From: Symbiodinium kawagutii
Lineage: Eukaryota > Sar > Dinophyceae > Suessiales > Symbiodiniaceae
DNA length: 64,000 bases
Direction: 5' to 3'
NCBI GenBank assembly: GCA_009767595.1
Contig: VSDK01012924.1
Location: 94,582-158,581 of the forward strand
Both the position numbers and the translations under genes were made by a program. Shown in pieces: positions 1 through 11,231 of this stretch (the stretch's first letter is position 1; each line of letters starts with the position of its first letter). The notes beneath the pieces are model-generated. The model was not told the DNA's origin. It was given only the letters and a program-made list of their open reading frames with translations, and did no database searches.

Positions 1-40
1 GCGATGAATTCCTCTAACTCATTCGATGTATGCAGCTTGC

Positions 41-90
41 AGAAGCTCCTGCAGAAGCTCCTGCAGAAGCTCCTGCAGAAGCTCCTGCAG
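41..90. repeat. 12-bp tandem repeat, about 4 copies
   Basis: Four head-to-tail copies of the unit agaagctcctgc. The minus frame reads it as LLQE repeats, but nothing around it supports a gene. Confidence 0.9.
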
Positions 91-965
91 ATTGCAAAAT
101 TTGAGGTGTTCTGAGATGGCCCTGTCGGCGACGGGCTCGGGATCGTAAAAGATTCCAAGCACTGCGGATAGTTTCACCTCTACGTGGGAGTAGCGCGAAA
201 CAAGCCCTGCCTCGCTTCTGGAAGCGACAGACACATCAGGACTTCACTGCAGCTGCCGGCTGTGGAATAGGCCAGAGGGAAGATACAGCAGCACATAGGT
301 CCCACACGCACACTTTTTCCATCTTTATCTGTTCTATTCCATTCTTGGCGTTTGAAATCGATGCTGTTACTTGCTGGGACATGTGAGCTGAATCATTCTT
401 TGGTTGACCTGTTGACAGGAGGATGGCGATCCTGATGGCTGGCAAGGCCATTGCCCATGCTGCAAGCGACCTTTGTCACTGGAGCTAGCCGAGCCATGGT
501 CCGACTTCAAGCCGTTGCCGAAAGCAAAAGGGCGCTTCGCATATGTCATTAACTTGTCTCCTGAATGCATTGAATGAATGAATCTGAGGCAGTTGCAGTT
601 GCTAGGAAAGTTGCTAGAGGTTAGCACTAAGGTCTGCAGATGCCTATGCCAGACCCTTTCATTGATTTCTTGCGGGGGTGCTTGCAGTTCATTTTGCAAG
701 GCTTTTTCCCAATGTTATCCAGCAAATTGCTTGCAGTGCAAGCATCAACGCACATGCCAACAAGCGCAGGTACTATACGATATTATATATCATATTCCCC
801 TTTGCTGCTATGATTGTCAAACGTTTCCTTGACTAGTGAGGGCTTCGGCGTGGGGAGGGATCAAAGCATTGAGGGACTCGTGTTTAAAGTATGATTTCCC
901 AATGTGAGCGCAGCATCAGCCACGCGTACTGTCATGTCAGCAGAAGAAAACCACGTTCAGCAAAT

Positions 966-972
<7 letters not shown>

Positions 973-996
<24 letters not shown>
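973..996. repeat. (GA)n microsatellite
   Basis: About 12 GA units, 155 bp upstream of the GT8 start codon. The rest of 91-1150 shows no convincing gene. Confidence 0.95.
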
Positions 997-1150
997 AACT
1001 AAAATGAAACCCTTCACGGTGCATAGACAAAAAAAACAAAAGCCACAACTGGCCGAAGGCGGCGAGCAAGAACCGAAGTCCAAAGCTCAGGGAAAGATCT
1101 TGCAACACTGACGCAACAGCATCAGCACATCGTCGAAGTACTCTGCGCGG

Positions 1151-2314
1151 ATGCTACCCTTCACGCTGCGAATCCTGCGTGCGTGTACTGTGATCACCGC
1201 GTGGGTTTCCCGCCTAGTCTAGATGCCCCGCACCCCAAAAAGGCAGCACAGCTCACAATGTGTGAGCCCTCTCAAGCACCCGACAGGTGGGGATCATCCA
1301 GCGAATATGAGTTGGGAGCATTGGTGCTGGGGCATTCCATCCGGAAGACGCGCTCTCCACATGCACGGGTTTGCCTTTGCGCCGATGATGTTCCGGAATC
1401 TTCCATGGCATTGCTGTCGGAGGTTTGGGAGTGTCGCCGGGTGTCGCATATCAACGTTGCAGCTGAACTTGGGAAATACGACGGAGAGCATCGCTTCGCG
1501 AGAGTCTTCACAAAACTACGAGGACTCGAACAGGTGGATTTTGAAAAGATCCTGATGTTGGACATTGATTTGCTTGTGCTTCTTGGCAGATCTATGTCTT
1601 CCTTTTTTTGGGGGATTGTGTTCATAATGGTCCCTTTTGGCATCTTTTGGCCCTTTTGATCCCTTGCCATGAAAGCTCCTGGAGCTAAGGCGAAAAAACA
1701 TTGACGAGCTGTTTGAACTCCATCCTCCTGCTGCTATGAGAAGGGGAGCAACTGGATGGTTGCAACTCAAGACAGGACAGCGTATGCAGGGGGCTTTCGG
1801 GGGCTTTTGGGCAACCATGTTCCAGCGGCATTGGCTGCGCGTGGCATGTGTAATACATGTAACCTACATATAACCTACATGCAATCTGTACATGTAATTT
1901 GCATACCTTTGCACGAAGCCCATGCCCAGGAGATGACCTCGATGGTAGGGATTTCTTCATGGGACAGGATCGCAGCCAATGGTCCTGGGGCCAGGGAACA
2001 GGCAAGGCTTTGCAGCTTGTACAATGCTTGTACGATACGGATTTTACAATATATTTTTTGGACAAATTCTCTTCTCTTCTAAATCTTTGTTTCTTGTGGC
2101 AAAGTCAGAGCGGCATCGCTATTAGTGTGTCAGTTGAACTTTGAAGCATGACAGCACTTGAGCATGTCTGAGCATCGCGGCAGAGGCATCAATGCAGGCG
2201 TCATGCTCCTCCAGCCAAACCAACGTGTCTTTGATGAGATGGTGGCAGAACTCTCGGAACCAAATCATCCGGAACACTGCATAGGAAATGGTCCGGAGCA
2301 GGAGACTTGCGCAA

Positions 2315-2356
<42 letters not shown>

Positions 2357-4273
2357 TGATTGGAGGGACACGTCAACACTGACCACACCTTCGTGCATTT
2401 TAGTGGGATGTCCGATGCAGACAATCATATCTGACAGATAGGCAGCCAGACAGACTGATCGACAGACAGATGCAAAGATGCAGTTTGATTGGTCTGACTG
2501 CTCTGGCAGGACTACTTGAGCAGATATTGGGCTGACGCTCCCTGGAAGCACATTGGCGTGGAATACAACTTCCAGATCCATCACATGTTCAATTGTCTGC
2601 ATCCTGACAAGGCACGGGCTTACTGTCGGCGTACCCTTGCATTTCTCGCAGTGCGTGGTTGAGCACATGAGTGCTTATCTATTGCACTACTGTGCATTTT
2701 AGTGATGTTGTAAAGGTTCAAGATCTCATACGTAGCACTCATCTGGGAAACGCGCCTGAACTCCCAAGCAAAAAATGCATAAGGTCCAGTCCTGACAACA
2801 AAGCGTACATTTGTTTGACCTGGCATATTTCAGACATTAGCCTAGCGCTATGTAGCGTATTGTGCAGCGTTGTGTCATGACGCCATACTGTACTAGATTC
2901 TGTTCCGTGTAGTGTTGCCATTTGTTGTTTGCTAGGCCTTGTGTTCTGAAACTCCGCATAGTGCATTGTACAGGCGACATCGTACCAGACTCAGCAAACA
3001 CACACACACACACTTGCGCACGAATGTGCATATGCACGAACACACACGCACGCGCACACACACACACACGCATGAATACGAATCGATGTATGTACATGTG
3101 CATGTATTTGTATGTGTCTGTGTATGTCAATTCACGCGTGATATATATATATATATATACTTATGTGAATTTAGAACATGTTATGCGATGCTGACTCCAT
3201 GGTGCAGTGCTTATCAGCATCGGTCATACACTGACCTGTTCTTGAACCCAAGCAAGTTGCTGTTTATCATCATCAAACCCTTTTGGCTGTGCAGGTTGGC
3301 GGTGCCAAGCGGGTGGATATGCTCAAGGCAGACGCCAGAATGTCCTTGAAATGATTCTTTGAGAATTCAAATGTAGCCAATGTAGCCAGTATTTGTGGCC
3401 TTCAATGGTGGCCTTTGATGTCGTTGAACACGCGAAGATTGGCTGCGCAGAGAATGCAGTGAGGCTCCAGAAGAAGTCAAAGTGGTACACTTCTCTGGCG
3501 AAGTTTGGTCCCCAGGTCATCCCAGGTCATCCCAGGTCCCTCACGTGCCGACCAGGCACCTCACAGGACCCGCAGCCTTTGTGCCAAGGATGAAGCGAAG
3601 CCATGGCGTAGAATCTTGGACAAGCGTCTCAACCTTTGGCCTGTTACCTGGCTTCATGGTGTCAAGATGTGTCAAGTCTTCGGTAAAAAGTGAAAAAAGC
3701 AAGAAAACACATTGATTGCTCTCATAAAAAGTGAGGTCTTTACTCTTGCCGACACATTGTGATTTTCGAGCCACCAGTTTTTTTTTAGATGGAGCACTTG
3801 ACGCTCGTATCATCTCTGGTTTCTCTATGTTCTGGCACCCAGTTCTTTTGGCAGTTCAGTGCTCTTCCTGGGTCGCCTATGGTCGCCTGAGGACCGTGGC
3901 ACTGACACTGAGTTCTTGGAAATCTTCATGGAGCAGTTCCAAGGCTATTGGCTATGGATGAAGAGGGACAAGGACCCCTGATGCACACAGCACGGCACAG
4001 CACGTTGTGAAGCCACTGCCGAAGTCAAAGCAGTAGGATCCTGGGCTCCTGAGCTCCTACTGGGGTTCTCCTGGGGTTCTGGGGTTCTCCTGGGGTTCTC
4101 CTGGGGTTCTGTTACTTGGGATATCTTGGGATCCTCCTGAGGTCCTGTGTTCTACCAAGGAATGGCTCTCTGATGCCAGTGAAAGCGGCGACCGCGCATG
4201 GGAGTTTGAAAACTTCTTCGTCGAGAATGGCAACATGTACAGGTGCAGAAGGGGGCACCGATGGGCACAGTGA
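1151..4273 (+). CDS. GT8-family (glycogenin-like) glycosyltransferase, ten exons
   Basis: Likely transfers a sugar from a nucleotide-sugar to a glycan or protein; donor and acceptor are unknown. Exons by hand: 1151-1200, 1287-1577, 1690-1754, 1930-2001, 2186-2301, 2510-2617, 3464-3499, 3589-3642, 3892-3972, 4160-4273. Joined they give 328 residues in one frame. Seen: GALVLGHS near residue 27, the DxD metal site in MLDIDLLV at 109-111 (split by an intron), GINAGVMLL, and VVHFSGDEAKPW, matching the glycogenin signature in which His, Gly and Lys contact the donor phosphates. The start is the first ATG after an in-frame TGA; a hydrophobic N-terminus could be a membrane anchor. Donors are GT, GC or GA and every acceptor is AG followed by G. 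The last exon is less certain: reading through exon nine instead stops at 3981. Confidence 0.88.
2319..2348. repeat. (GA)n microsatellite
   Basis: About 15 GA units inside the fifth GT8 intron, just after its GA donor at 2302. Confidence 0.95.
2996..3159. repeat. (CA)n-rich and (TA)n microsatellites
   Basis: An interrupted CA/GCAC run (2996-3071) followed by about ten TA units (3141-3159). Both lie in the sixth and longest GT8 intron (2618-3463). Confidence 0.9.
4061..4110. repeat. 11-bp tandem repeat
   Basis: Imperfect copies of tggggttctcc in the last proposed GT8 intron (3973-4159). Confidence 0.85.
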
Positions 4274-4689
4274 GAATTTGTCGTCCTGCTTTGAGATGCT
4301 TGGAGCAGATGGAGAATGGAATTGAAAAGCATAGAGTACAGACGAGTACAGAGTAAAGAGAGATAGAGAGAGTTCAGCAACTAGAATAAGATTAGAAACG
4401 AGTTTAACAATAGAATAGAAGATTATTTTCTCGCAGGGCTAGCTCCAGGGCTGTGCGGCAGTCTGCCTTCGTTTACGTTGAAGGAAGCGCTGGGGCATGG
4501 TGTATTGTGTCTCGAGCTTTTGTCTCGATCCGGTGTCCGGGTTTCGGTGCTTTGGTCAAGTATCGAGAGCTGGGGTAGCTGGGGACTTGTGGCTGCTGTG
4601 TGGAGTGTGTTTACTGCTCAGATGCTGAGCTTGAGAGACTGGGAAATAGTGGGAATGCAAATTGAGAAATAGAATGTGAATGAAAGTGA

Positions 4690-6350
4690 CACTATGGGGG
4701 AGGACATCCTCGGCCCCAAAAGGACTAAACCCCATATGCAAAGGGACGGCCCTCAGGCTGAAGAGAAGCAGCCCCCCACAACCAGACCAGACCTCGGAAC
4801 ACAAAGGACAAGCTAACCGACAAACAAAAACAAACGGAAAAAGGCAGCCAGAACAGCCACAGCCGAAAGTAAACAAACCAAAAGCATCGTATCTCAAAGC
4901 CAAAAAATCAAGACACCACTTGGGGCATACTACGCACTGCCAAGGCAACACCACAGACTGCAAGTTATCTCCTCAGTCTGGTGCGCTGTTCCGACGTCTC
5001 AGTTTCTCCCTGGTGTCTCGGCGTCACGGTTGGGGTGTCAGTCTGGTTTCTCAGTTTCTTGCGTCGGTCTGATGTGTCGGCTTGGCATGCAATGTCTTTT
5101 GTACGAAACTTACGAAACTAGTAATTCGTGCAATGCGTGGCAAATGCCCTGTGAAAGCTAAGAGCGGGTCCAGACGCATGCTCCCGTGATGAAATAGATG
5201 GCACGGCACAGACGCAAAATCCTGGAGCCAAAGAAGGAACCCCAAAGAAGAAATGAACGATCGGCATCCCAAGCTGTGGGTTCCTTCAGCAGAGGTGCAA
5301 GGGTTGCGGAAAAACAAAGGAAACAGCAGAGCTGAGCAGAGCCAACGGAGTATATAGGAGACACCACAGAGCCACCAAAACAGACCAGAGGACATAACAA
5401 GAGTGCGCGTTGAGGCAGGTAGGGAGAGGAGCAGAACAGCAGACAAAGACAGAGCAGGTAGCATGACAGAACACTGTGGATGGCCAAAGTTTGTCGAACT
5501 CTGTTTTCCGGGAAACTTTTCTAAGCTTAAACATAGGCATTTATTTTTTGCCATGAAATAGAACCTAGACAAGCCAGGAGGAGAACACACCAAGGGAAGC
5601 AGGAAGGGAAGCAATGGAGACAAGCAGCCGCAAGACCAACCATGCGAACTCTGCGGAAATATGTGGAAAAGCTGGAAATAAGAAAGATACGAGCGACAAG
5701 AGAGCCAGGAAGGGAGACAAGAAGCAAGACAAGAAAAGAGACCAAAAGCAGCAATCATTGAAGCATCAAAAGTACTTGTTTCTTGTCTGCCTATTTCCTT
5801 GCAGGGTGTGTCTCCCTTGCGGCTGCTGGTCTCCGTTGCTTCCGCTCTGGTCTTTCTTCTTGTTTCCTTGGTGTCAGATTGTATGTTTTTGACTGCCTGT
5901 CTGCCTTTTGAATCCGTTCTTGTCAATTCTGTTTTCCGCCCTTGTTTTCCAGTAGTGTGTTTGCCTTGAGGTTGCTGGTTTTTCCCTCCGCTTCCCACTT
6001 ACGAAAATGTCGAGGCATGTTGAGTCTTTCTTCTTGTTTCCGTTGCGTCTCCTCTCCTTCCTCGGTGGTTCCCGCTTGCCTTCAGCGATCTTCTAGTTCC
6101 CGTTCTCGCCTCCTCAGTGTTGGATGGTGGGTCTGCATGGGTCTGCATGGGTCTGCTTGTCTCCGTTCTTGGCCCCTTCGTGTCTCTCGTCTCCTTGCGT
6201 CTCTCTCGTGTCCTTCCAGTTTTTCTTTCTTGTTTTCCTCATTGTTGGATGCTGTTTCCACCTTGCTGCTTGTCTCAGGTTCTATCCTTTGTTGTCTCGC
6301 TCAGTGTGCCTCTTGGCGGCTCTCTTCATAGTTTCTTGTCTCGCGGTCTG
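4690..6350. other. Low-complexity domain with purine/pyrimidine strand switch
   Basis: From about 5170 to 5765 the + strand is dominated by A/G-rich words (gagacaag, ggaagc); from about 5770 to 6340 it is dominated by their complements (cttgtctc, gcttcc). The upstream part, 4690-5000, is rich in A and C. Long open frames on both strands here are compositional artefacts, full of Lys/Arg/Gln on one strand and Leu/Ser/Cys on the other. No gene is called. Confidence 0.7.
5607..5843. repeat. Inverted repeat, 28-nt arms, 26 of 28 matching
   Basis: Positions 5607-5634 and the reverse complement of 5816-5843 match at 26 of 28 bases with a 181-bp loop. A related, weaker copy of the second arm lies near 5963-5998. 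A transcript across it could fold into a hairpin. Confidence 0.75.
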
Positions 6351-6990
6351 GGAGGATGAAGAATTGCCGAAGTGTGGGCACCAGATATGAGACGGCGACC
6401 TTACACCAACAAGGAAGGAAACAATGCTGAAATTGTTATTGGGGTCGTATGTGGGATAAGTTCAAAAGCATCAAAAGCCATAGGTTGCCATGAGTTGGAC
6501 AGTATCTAAAATACGTGAAAATACTGCAATTTCCTACCAGGTTCGATAGAGGTGAGGAAAAAGATCCATGTTGAGCTCCTTCAAGCAGTTCACACATGTT
6601 CACAGAACGCCAGGCGCGAAAAAGATGGAACTGCAACGTGCGTCAACCTTGCCGACGAGGCACCTCAGCTGAACCGTGGGCACTGGAGGTGCGCATCGAA
6701 AGCATCTCTATCGACGTTTAGAAAGGACGTGTTTTGAGTTGTGCAGGGTTGGCAAACGAAAAAAACCCACGCTTCTCCTCAGCAAAGCACGAGCAATTGC
6801 TACACTTTTCCTTAGCCCTTGCGCACCTTCCTCGAGCCCAACCAGACTCCGAGGTTTCATCTTCAGTCAAGGCTTTTCTGCACAGTGTGCTGAATGAAGC
6901 TCGCCCAGAAGACCAGATCCAAAGAATCCAAAGTGGACGGTGCAGATGAGTTGTTGGGACACCCACAAGGATCCAGTCCTATCCGACCGT

Positions 6991-7047
6991 GTTAACGTGT
7001 ATTAACGTGTCTTACTGTAAGTATCTTTTCATATCTCTTACAGTAAG
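6991..7047. repeat. Paired 11-nt palindromes and a short direct repeat
   Basis: A 10-bp near-duplicate (ttaacgtgt core) is followed by cttactgtaag (7011-7021) and cttacagtaag (7037-7047). Each is a perfect odd-length palindrome and each is followed by tatc. The region 6400-7175 shows no supported gene. Confidence 0.7.
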
Positions 7048-7175
7048 TATCACGAAGTCACCATATTATGTTCCAGACTTTGCCACTCTCACACGACGTA
7101 GCATGTTAGACCTGCATAATCCTGGACAAACTCCGTACAATATTTTTCGTCCGTATCGTCACAAAAAATTCTTCT

Positions 7176-9639
7176 GTGACATGCATCTCCCCAAGTGAGC
7201 ATGCAATGAGCGCCAGGGAAGCTCTAAGTTGCACACGCTTCAAAGTTTTCCAAATTTCTCGCATGGCCTATGATGTCCTGCATCAGGAATGGTTTGATGC
7301 CTTGGTTGAATTGCAAGCCGCGCTCAACGTGGATTTGCAGGAAGAATTGAGCAGGCTGGACAGATTAAAAAAGATGAAGAATGAGAACTTCAAATATAAC
7401 TTATTGAAACTCCATTTGGTGGAGAGGCGCGCCAAAGACAAGATGGCTGCGGACGCAGGACGGGGCACCTTGACACACTGAGCTGCACTATTGGGCCATC
7501 CTATGCAATCCTGCCACAATTTGGGAAGCAGATTCCACCTCCCTGGCACTCCCATCGCCCGAGGTATGAGATCACTCTTCCGCTGGAAGCGTCACGGTGA
7601 ATGGTGGATAGAGGACCTAGGGACTGATGTGGGGACTGATGGGGTTGGTCATTTGTTTTCTGCGATCAGGTTGCAGTTGGATGGAAATGGCTTCAGCATG
7701 ACTGTAGAGTGTTTGGCGCCCCAAAAGTGCTTGCGGATCTTGCGGGCTTCTGGCATCTTCTGGCACCTTCTGGCATCTTCTGGCACAGGTGCCTCCGTGT
7801 TTTGCCCAGGAGCTCCCCCCCGAGTGTTTCAAAGCCACGGAAGCTTGTCTGCAACTCTCCCAGGAAATCTGCAGGGAAGGACTGACTTTAAACATTTATA
7901 GTCAGTTTACAAATACACAGGCACATATATATTTTGAGAATACACTATAGTCTTTTTTTACATTATTTTACACCATACTTCTATATAGATGGTTTCTCAA
8001 CATTTGCAGCAAGAGCATCCTGACTTGCGAATCCGTAGATCGGAGGCAACGGAAGATGTCATAGTCTTCTTGCAAGGTCTGCGTTCAGGTAGATGCAGAA
8101 CCCAACTAGAACGCATTTCCACTTCCTGAAGGGTGTCAGCTCTTGCCGTACAGTGGTGTCCCTTTCTTTTCTCCCTCCCGCTATCTCTCCAGTTGAAAAA
8201 ATTGAAAAACTTTGGATTCGAAGAAGTTGCGCCGAGGTAATTTGTCAGGCCAGCCCCTCAAAGTTGGTGTCGTTTTTGGAAGACAACATTGCTACACTGG
8301 AAGTATCCGGACAGCGTGCTGCAGGCCGGGCAAATTGTTACGCACAGACACAGACAGGGACACGCACACGCACGCACACACCGGCCATAATGTGGTAAAT
8401 GTATATAGTCTATATATGTAAAGCTGTTGTGAATGAAAATGTGAATGTAGTGTACATATATCTAAGTGTGACTGCAAATGAAAATGTACAAAGTGGAAGT
8501 CATGGCGTGATTTAAAATCGGAGAAGGAACTGAGAGTGGCTGGGGGCGTCGCTCATTTCAAGTGGGCGAGATAACGTGGATTTTATGCGGAAGTGAGGCT
8601 GTAGGCTGATGTAAGTCCTAGGTGTGAGTCTAGCAGACAGTACTTTTGCGAGAGCTCACCGTGTGTACTGAGGATCTCGCAGCGGGCGTAATTATAACCA
8701 TGTCATGCCATGCTGACGTACAAGCGAAGCATGCGATATCGCTCCATATGTTTCAGCAGTTGTAACTGCTACAGTGTCATACATTTGCCAGGCTTGCTTT
8801 GGTGAATTCCACTCGGACTCAGAACGTGCAAACAGGATCAAACAGGTAAATATACACAGCGAGCCGCTCCATGGATGGGACTTGGAAAGTCTAAAAACAG
8901 ATCAAAACAGAGAATCTTCCATTGGTGGGGGATTTCGGGTAATTACACGGCGGAATCAGCCAGCCAGCCAGCTGGCGGAATCAGCCAGCCAGCCGGCCGG
9001 CCGGCGGAATCAGCCAGCCACGCGGCGAAATCAGCCAGCCAGCCAGCCAGCCGGCTGGCGCAATCAGCCAGCCACGCGGCCGAATCAGCCAGCCAGCCGG
9101 CTGGCTGGCGGAATTCAAGTTGTCCCCGGTTTCCCCCACCTATAGAATCTTCGAACCAGATGATATATCAGTGTACTATAGTTTACTGAGTTTCTGAAGT
9201 TTGTGAGGTCCGTGCATGTCTGTGCCGTGCTCGGGTGCGCCCTTTGAGGCGTCTTCATCAAGGCCATTGGCGGCTCCTGCTACATGGTTGGGCTGGGCCA
9301 GTCGCTGCAAGGTCTGGAGGACTGGCTGGAAGGACAGCAAGGCGTGGGACAGCCGGTCCTGTGTCGCCACACGAGGACAAAGGTGTCAAAGATATCCCAG
9401 TCTTTATGCGATTAATGATGACTTGTTATGAATTATTTGGTTATCTAAAGTTACTTATTATGATGAGGTGTTGATTTATTCTACTCTTGGATTCAAAGAC
9501 AGACATGCCAAAGTCCATCACTTTGGGTGACATCGCGCATGCTGTGCGAGGTGCAAAGTTGCTCCTGGCAATGGTTGGCAATGCAAAGGAGTTGCCGCTG
9601 ACAGAGGCTCAAGAGAGTGAAAGCGCAGGGTCCGAATAG
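7176..9639 (+). CDS. Unrecognised multi-exon gene (candidate exons)
   Basis: Several open stretches with protein-like composition lie in order: about 7206-7481 (Leu/Lys-rich helical, with EELSRLDRLKKMKNENFKYN), about 7485-7600 (ILPQFGKQIPPPWHSHRPRY), about 8238-8340 (SKLVSFLEDNIATLEVSGQR), about 9249-9420 (IGGSCYMVGLGQSLQGLEDW), and 9505-9639 (ITLGDIAHAVRGAKLLLAMV, ending in TAG). The exons at 8238 and 9249 follow AG-G acceptors. The stretches are in different frames, as expected for exons, but the junctions could not be closed and no family is recognised. They may belong to more than one gene. Confidence 0.35.
8951..9115. repeat. GC-rich minisatellite (aatcagccagcc core)
   Basis: About seven imperfect units of 20-28 bp built on gcggaatcagccagccagcc, with variable runs of agcc and ggcc. 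Two + frames stay open through it, reading Ala/Ser/Gln/Pro-rich peptides such as ESASQPAG. It lies between candidate exons, so it is more likely intronic than coding. Confidence 0.85.
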
Positions 9640-11231
9640 TCAAAGGCTCCAGTCTCAGGGATGGAGAAGGATCAGGATTCCGCTGAAGTGATGGGAATGC
9701 CAGGATGCTTCACGCGGCTCACGCGTTCTTGTGGCTTGAGTGCCGCCACTTGTTGATCGAAAGGCCACAACTTTGCTGAAACTTCCACCTCCGCCTGAGC
9801 AGTGCAGTGCCTTTGCAGCTGCTGGCGCCATCGGCTCCTGGCATAGCCTGCATGCAGCAAGTGCAACCGGGCGAATTCAGTTCCTGCTTTTGCTTCCAAT
9901 GCTTTTTGCTCGTGCCCATGTTATCATACTGGAATAAACAGGGCTAAACATTGAACCGCAACGAATAGCATTTTGTTCTAGTTTCAAACGATTCTTCAAA
10001 AGTTCTTCCAGATGAATTTGATAAGTTTGTTCCGTGCAGCGACTTGTCCGTTGCCGTCAGCCGCTTAGGATGCAGCATATGTCTCAGTGCCGACAGCTCG
10101 ACCTGCTTAAAGCGAATGGTACTTTGTGCTCTAACCTGCTGGGTATGGAGGCATGGCTTGATTATTAACTATGCTCGAAAACTGATGAAAAGATAATGAA
10201 ATATCTTTGCTTTAAGATTATTTAAAATGCTTCCTGATGGTTCAATAGTCTTCAAGATGATTGTGGAAGTAATGTGGAACCGAATGAGGCTGAATGTCAT
10301 CATACACGCTCAACACAACTATGCAAAGGGTCAGGTGTCCCCAGCCAGTCGAGTTCATTGCTTGCGAGGAAACTTTGTTGGCGAGGACTGCTGCTGCGTG
10401 AGGATGTCCCTCCTGCTTTCAGTTGCGCCGAAATGAAACGAATCATTCGCCAAGCCACGGAACAAGATCGTAGTTGCCCTCAAGCCTGCCGCACGGCGAC
10501 AGCACTTGAGACCTGAGATGGCTAGCGGCTAAAATGTGCAATCGACTTGGCGCATTATATAGACGCCGTCCTTGGCAGAAGTCCATGGGTCACTGCCCAG
10601 GTCTTTGCACTCCTCAGTAATGTTCTGCAATTTTTTGATGTTTTTTGTTTCTCAGTTCTCTTTTTCCTCTCATCATGCTCCGTTTTATCATTCTCTTTAT
10701 TCTCTTTTTTGATTTTCTTTTTTCATGCTTGCCTTCTTTTTGCCTCTGTAGCGTGGCGCTGCATGACGCTAGGCTCTTTTTTCATCCTTGGCGCTGAGGC
10801 TGTGCGACTGCCTGCTCGGACAGCAAGTCCTCCACCACGAGGTGTGATGCTGCCCTTGGGTTGTCCAATGCTCCGAGTATCTCCGAGCCATCCAACTTGC
10901 CCGATCTCAAAATTTGGGCTCTTGCCTACTCCTTGAGCATTGGAAACTTGACGGTGGAGGTCAAGAAATTCGTGGACAGATGTTCGTTATCAAATAGATG
11001 CCTTTCACACCGAAAAAGTCATAACGAAAGAGCACAATGCAATGTGATGTAAATCAATCCCAACACATGCCATAGAGCCAAGACGTTTTACATGGTGCCA
11101 GTAGTAGGATTCCCTGTGTTCAGCATATTGAACCCTGAAACACAACATATACATTGCAAAGCGCTATTGCGGATGGTTATAGCCCCAGTCCTGGTCATGG
11201 CGCACATGCGTTCAAAAGTGTGCACCATCAG
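9640..11231. other. Mostly non-coding; weak candidate exons
   Basis: Weak candidates only: a minus-strand stretch at 9672-9899 with an Ala/Gln/Arg-rich helical composition, a + stretch at 10340-10516 ending in TGA, and 10861-10990. A pyrimidine-rich tract runs from 10626 to 10745. None could be tied to a family or to splice sites. Confidence 0.3.

Noticed and set aside
5051..5998. 315-codon minus-strand ORF
   Set aside because: It lies wholly in the low-complexity strand-switch domain; its residues follow the biased composition (Lys/Gln/Thr, then Leu/Ser/Cys) and overlap open frames on the other strand.
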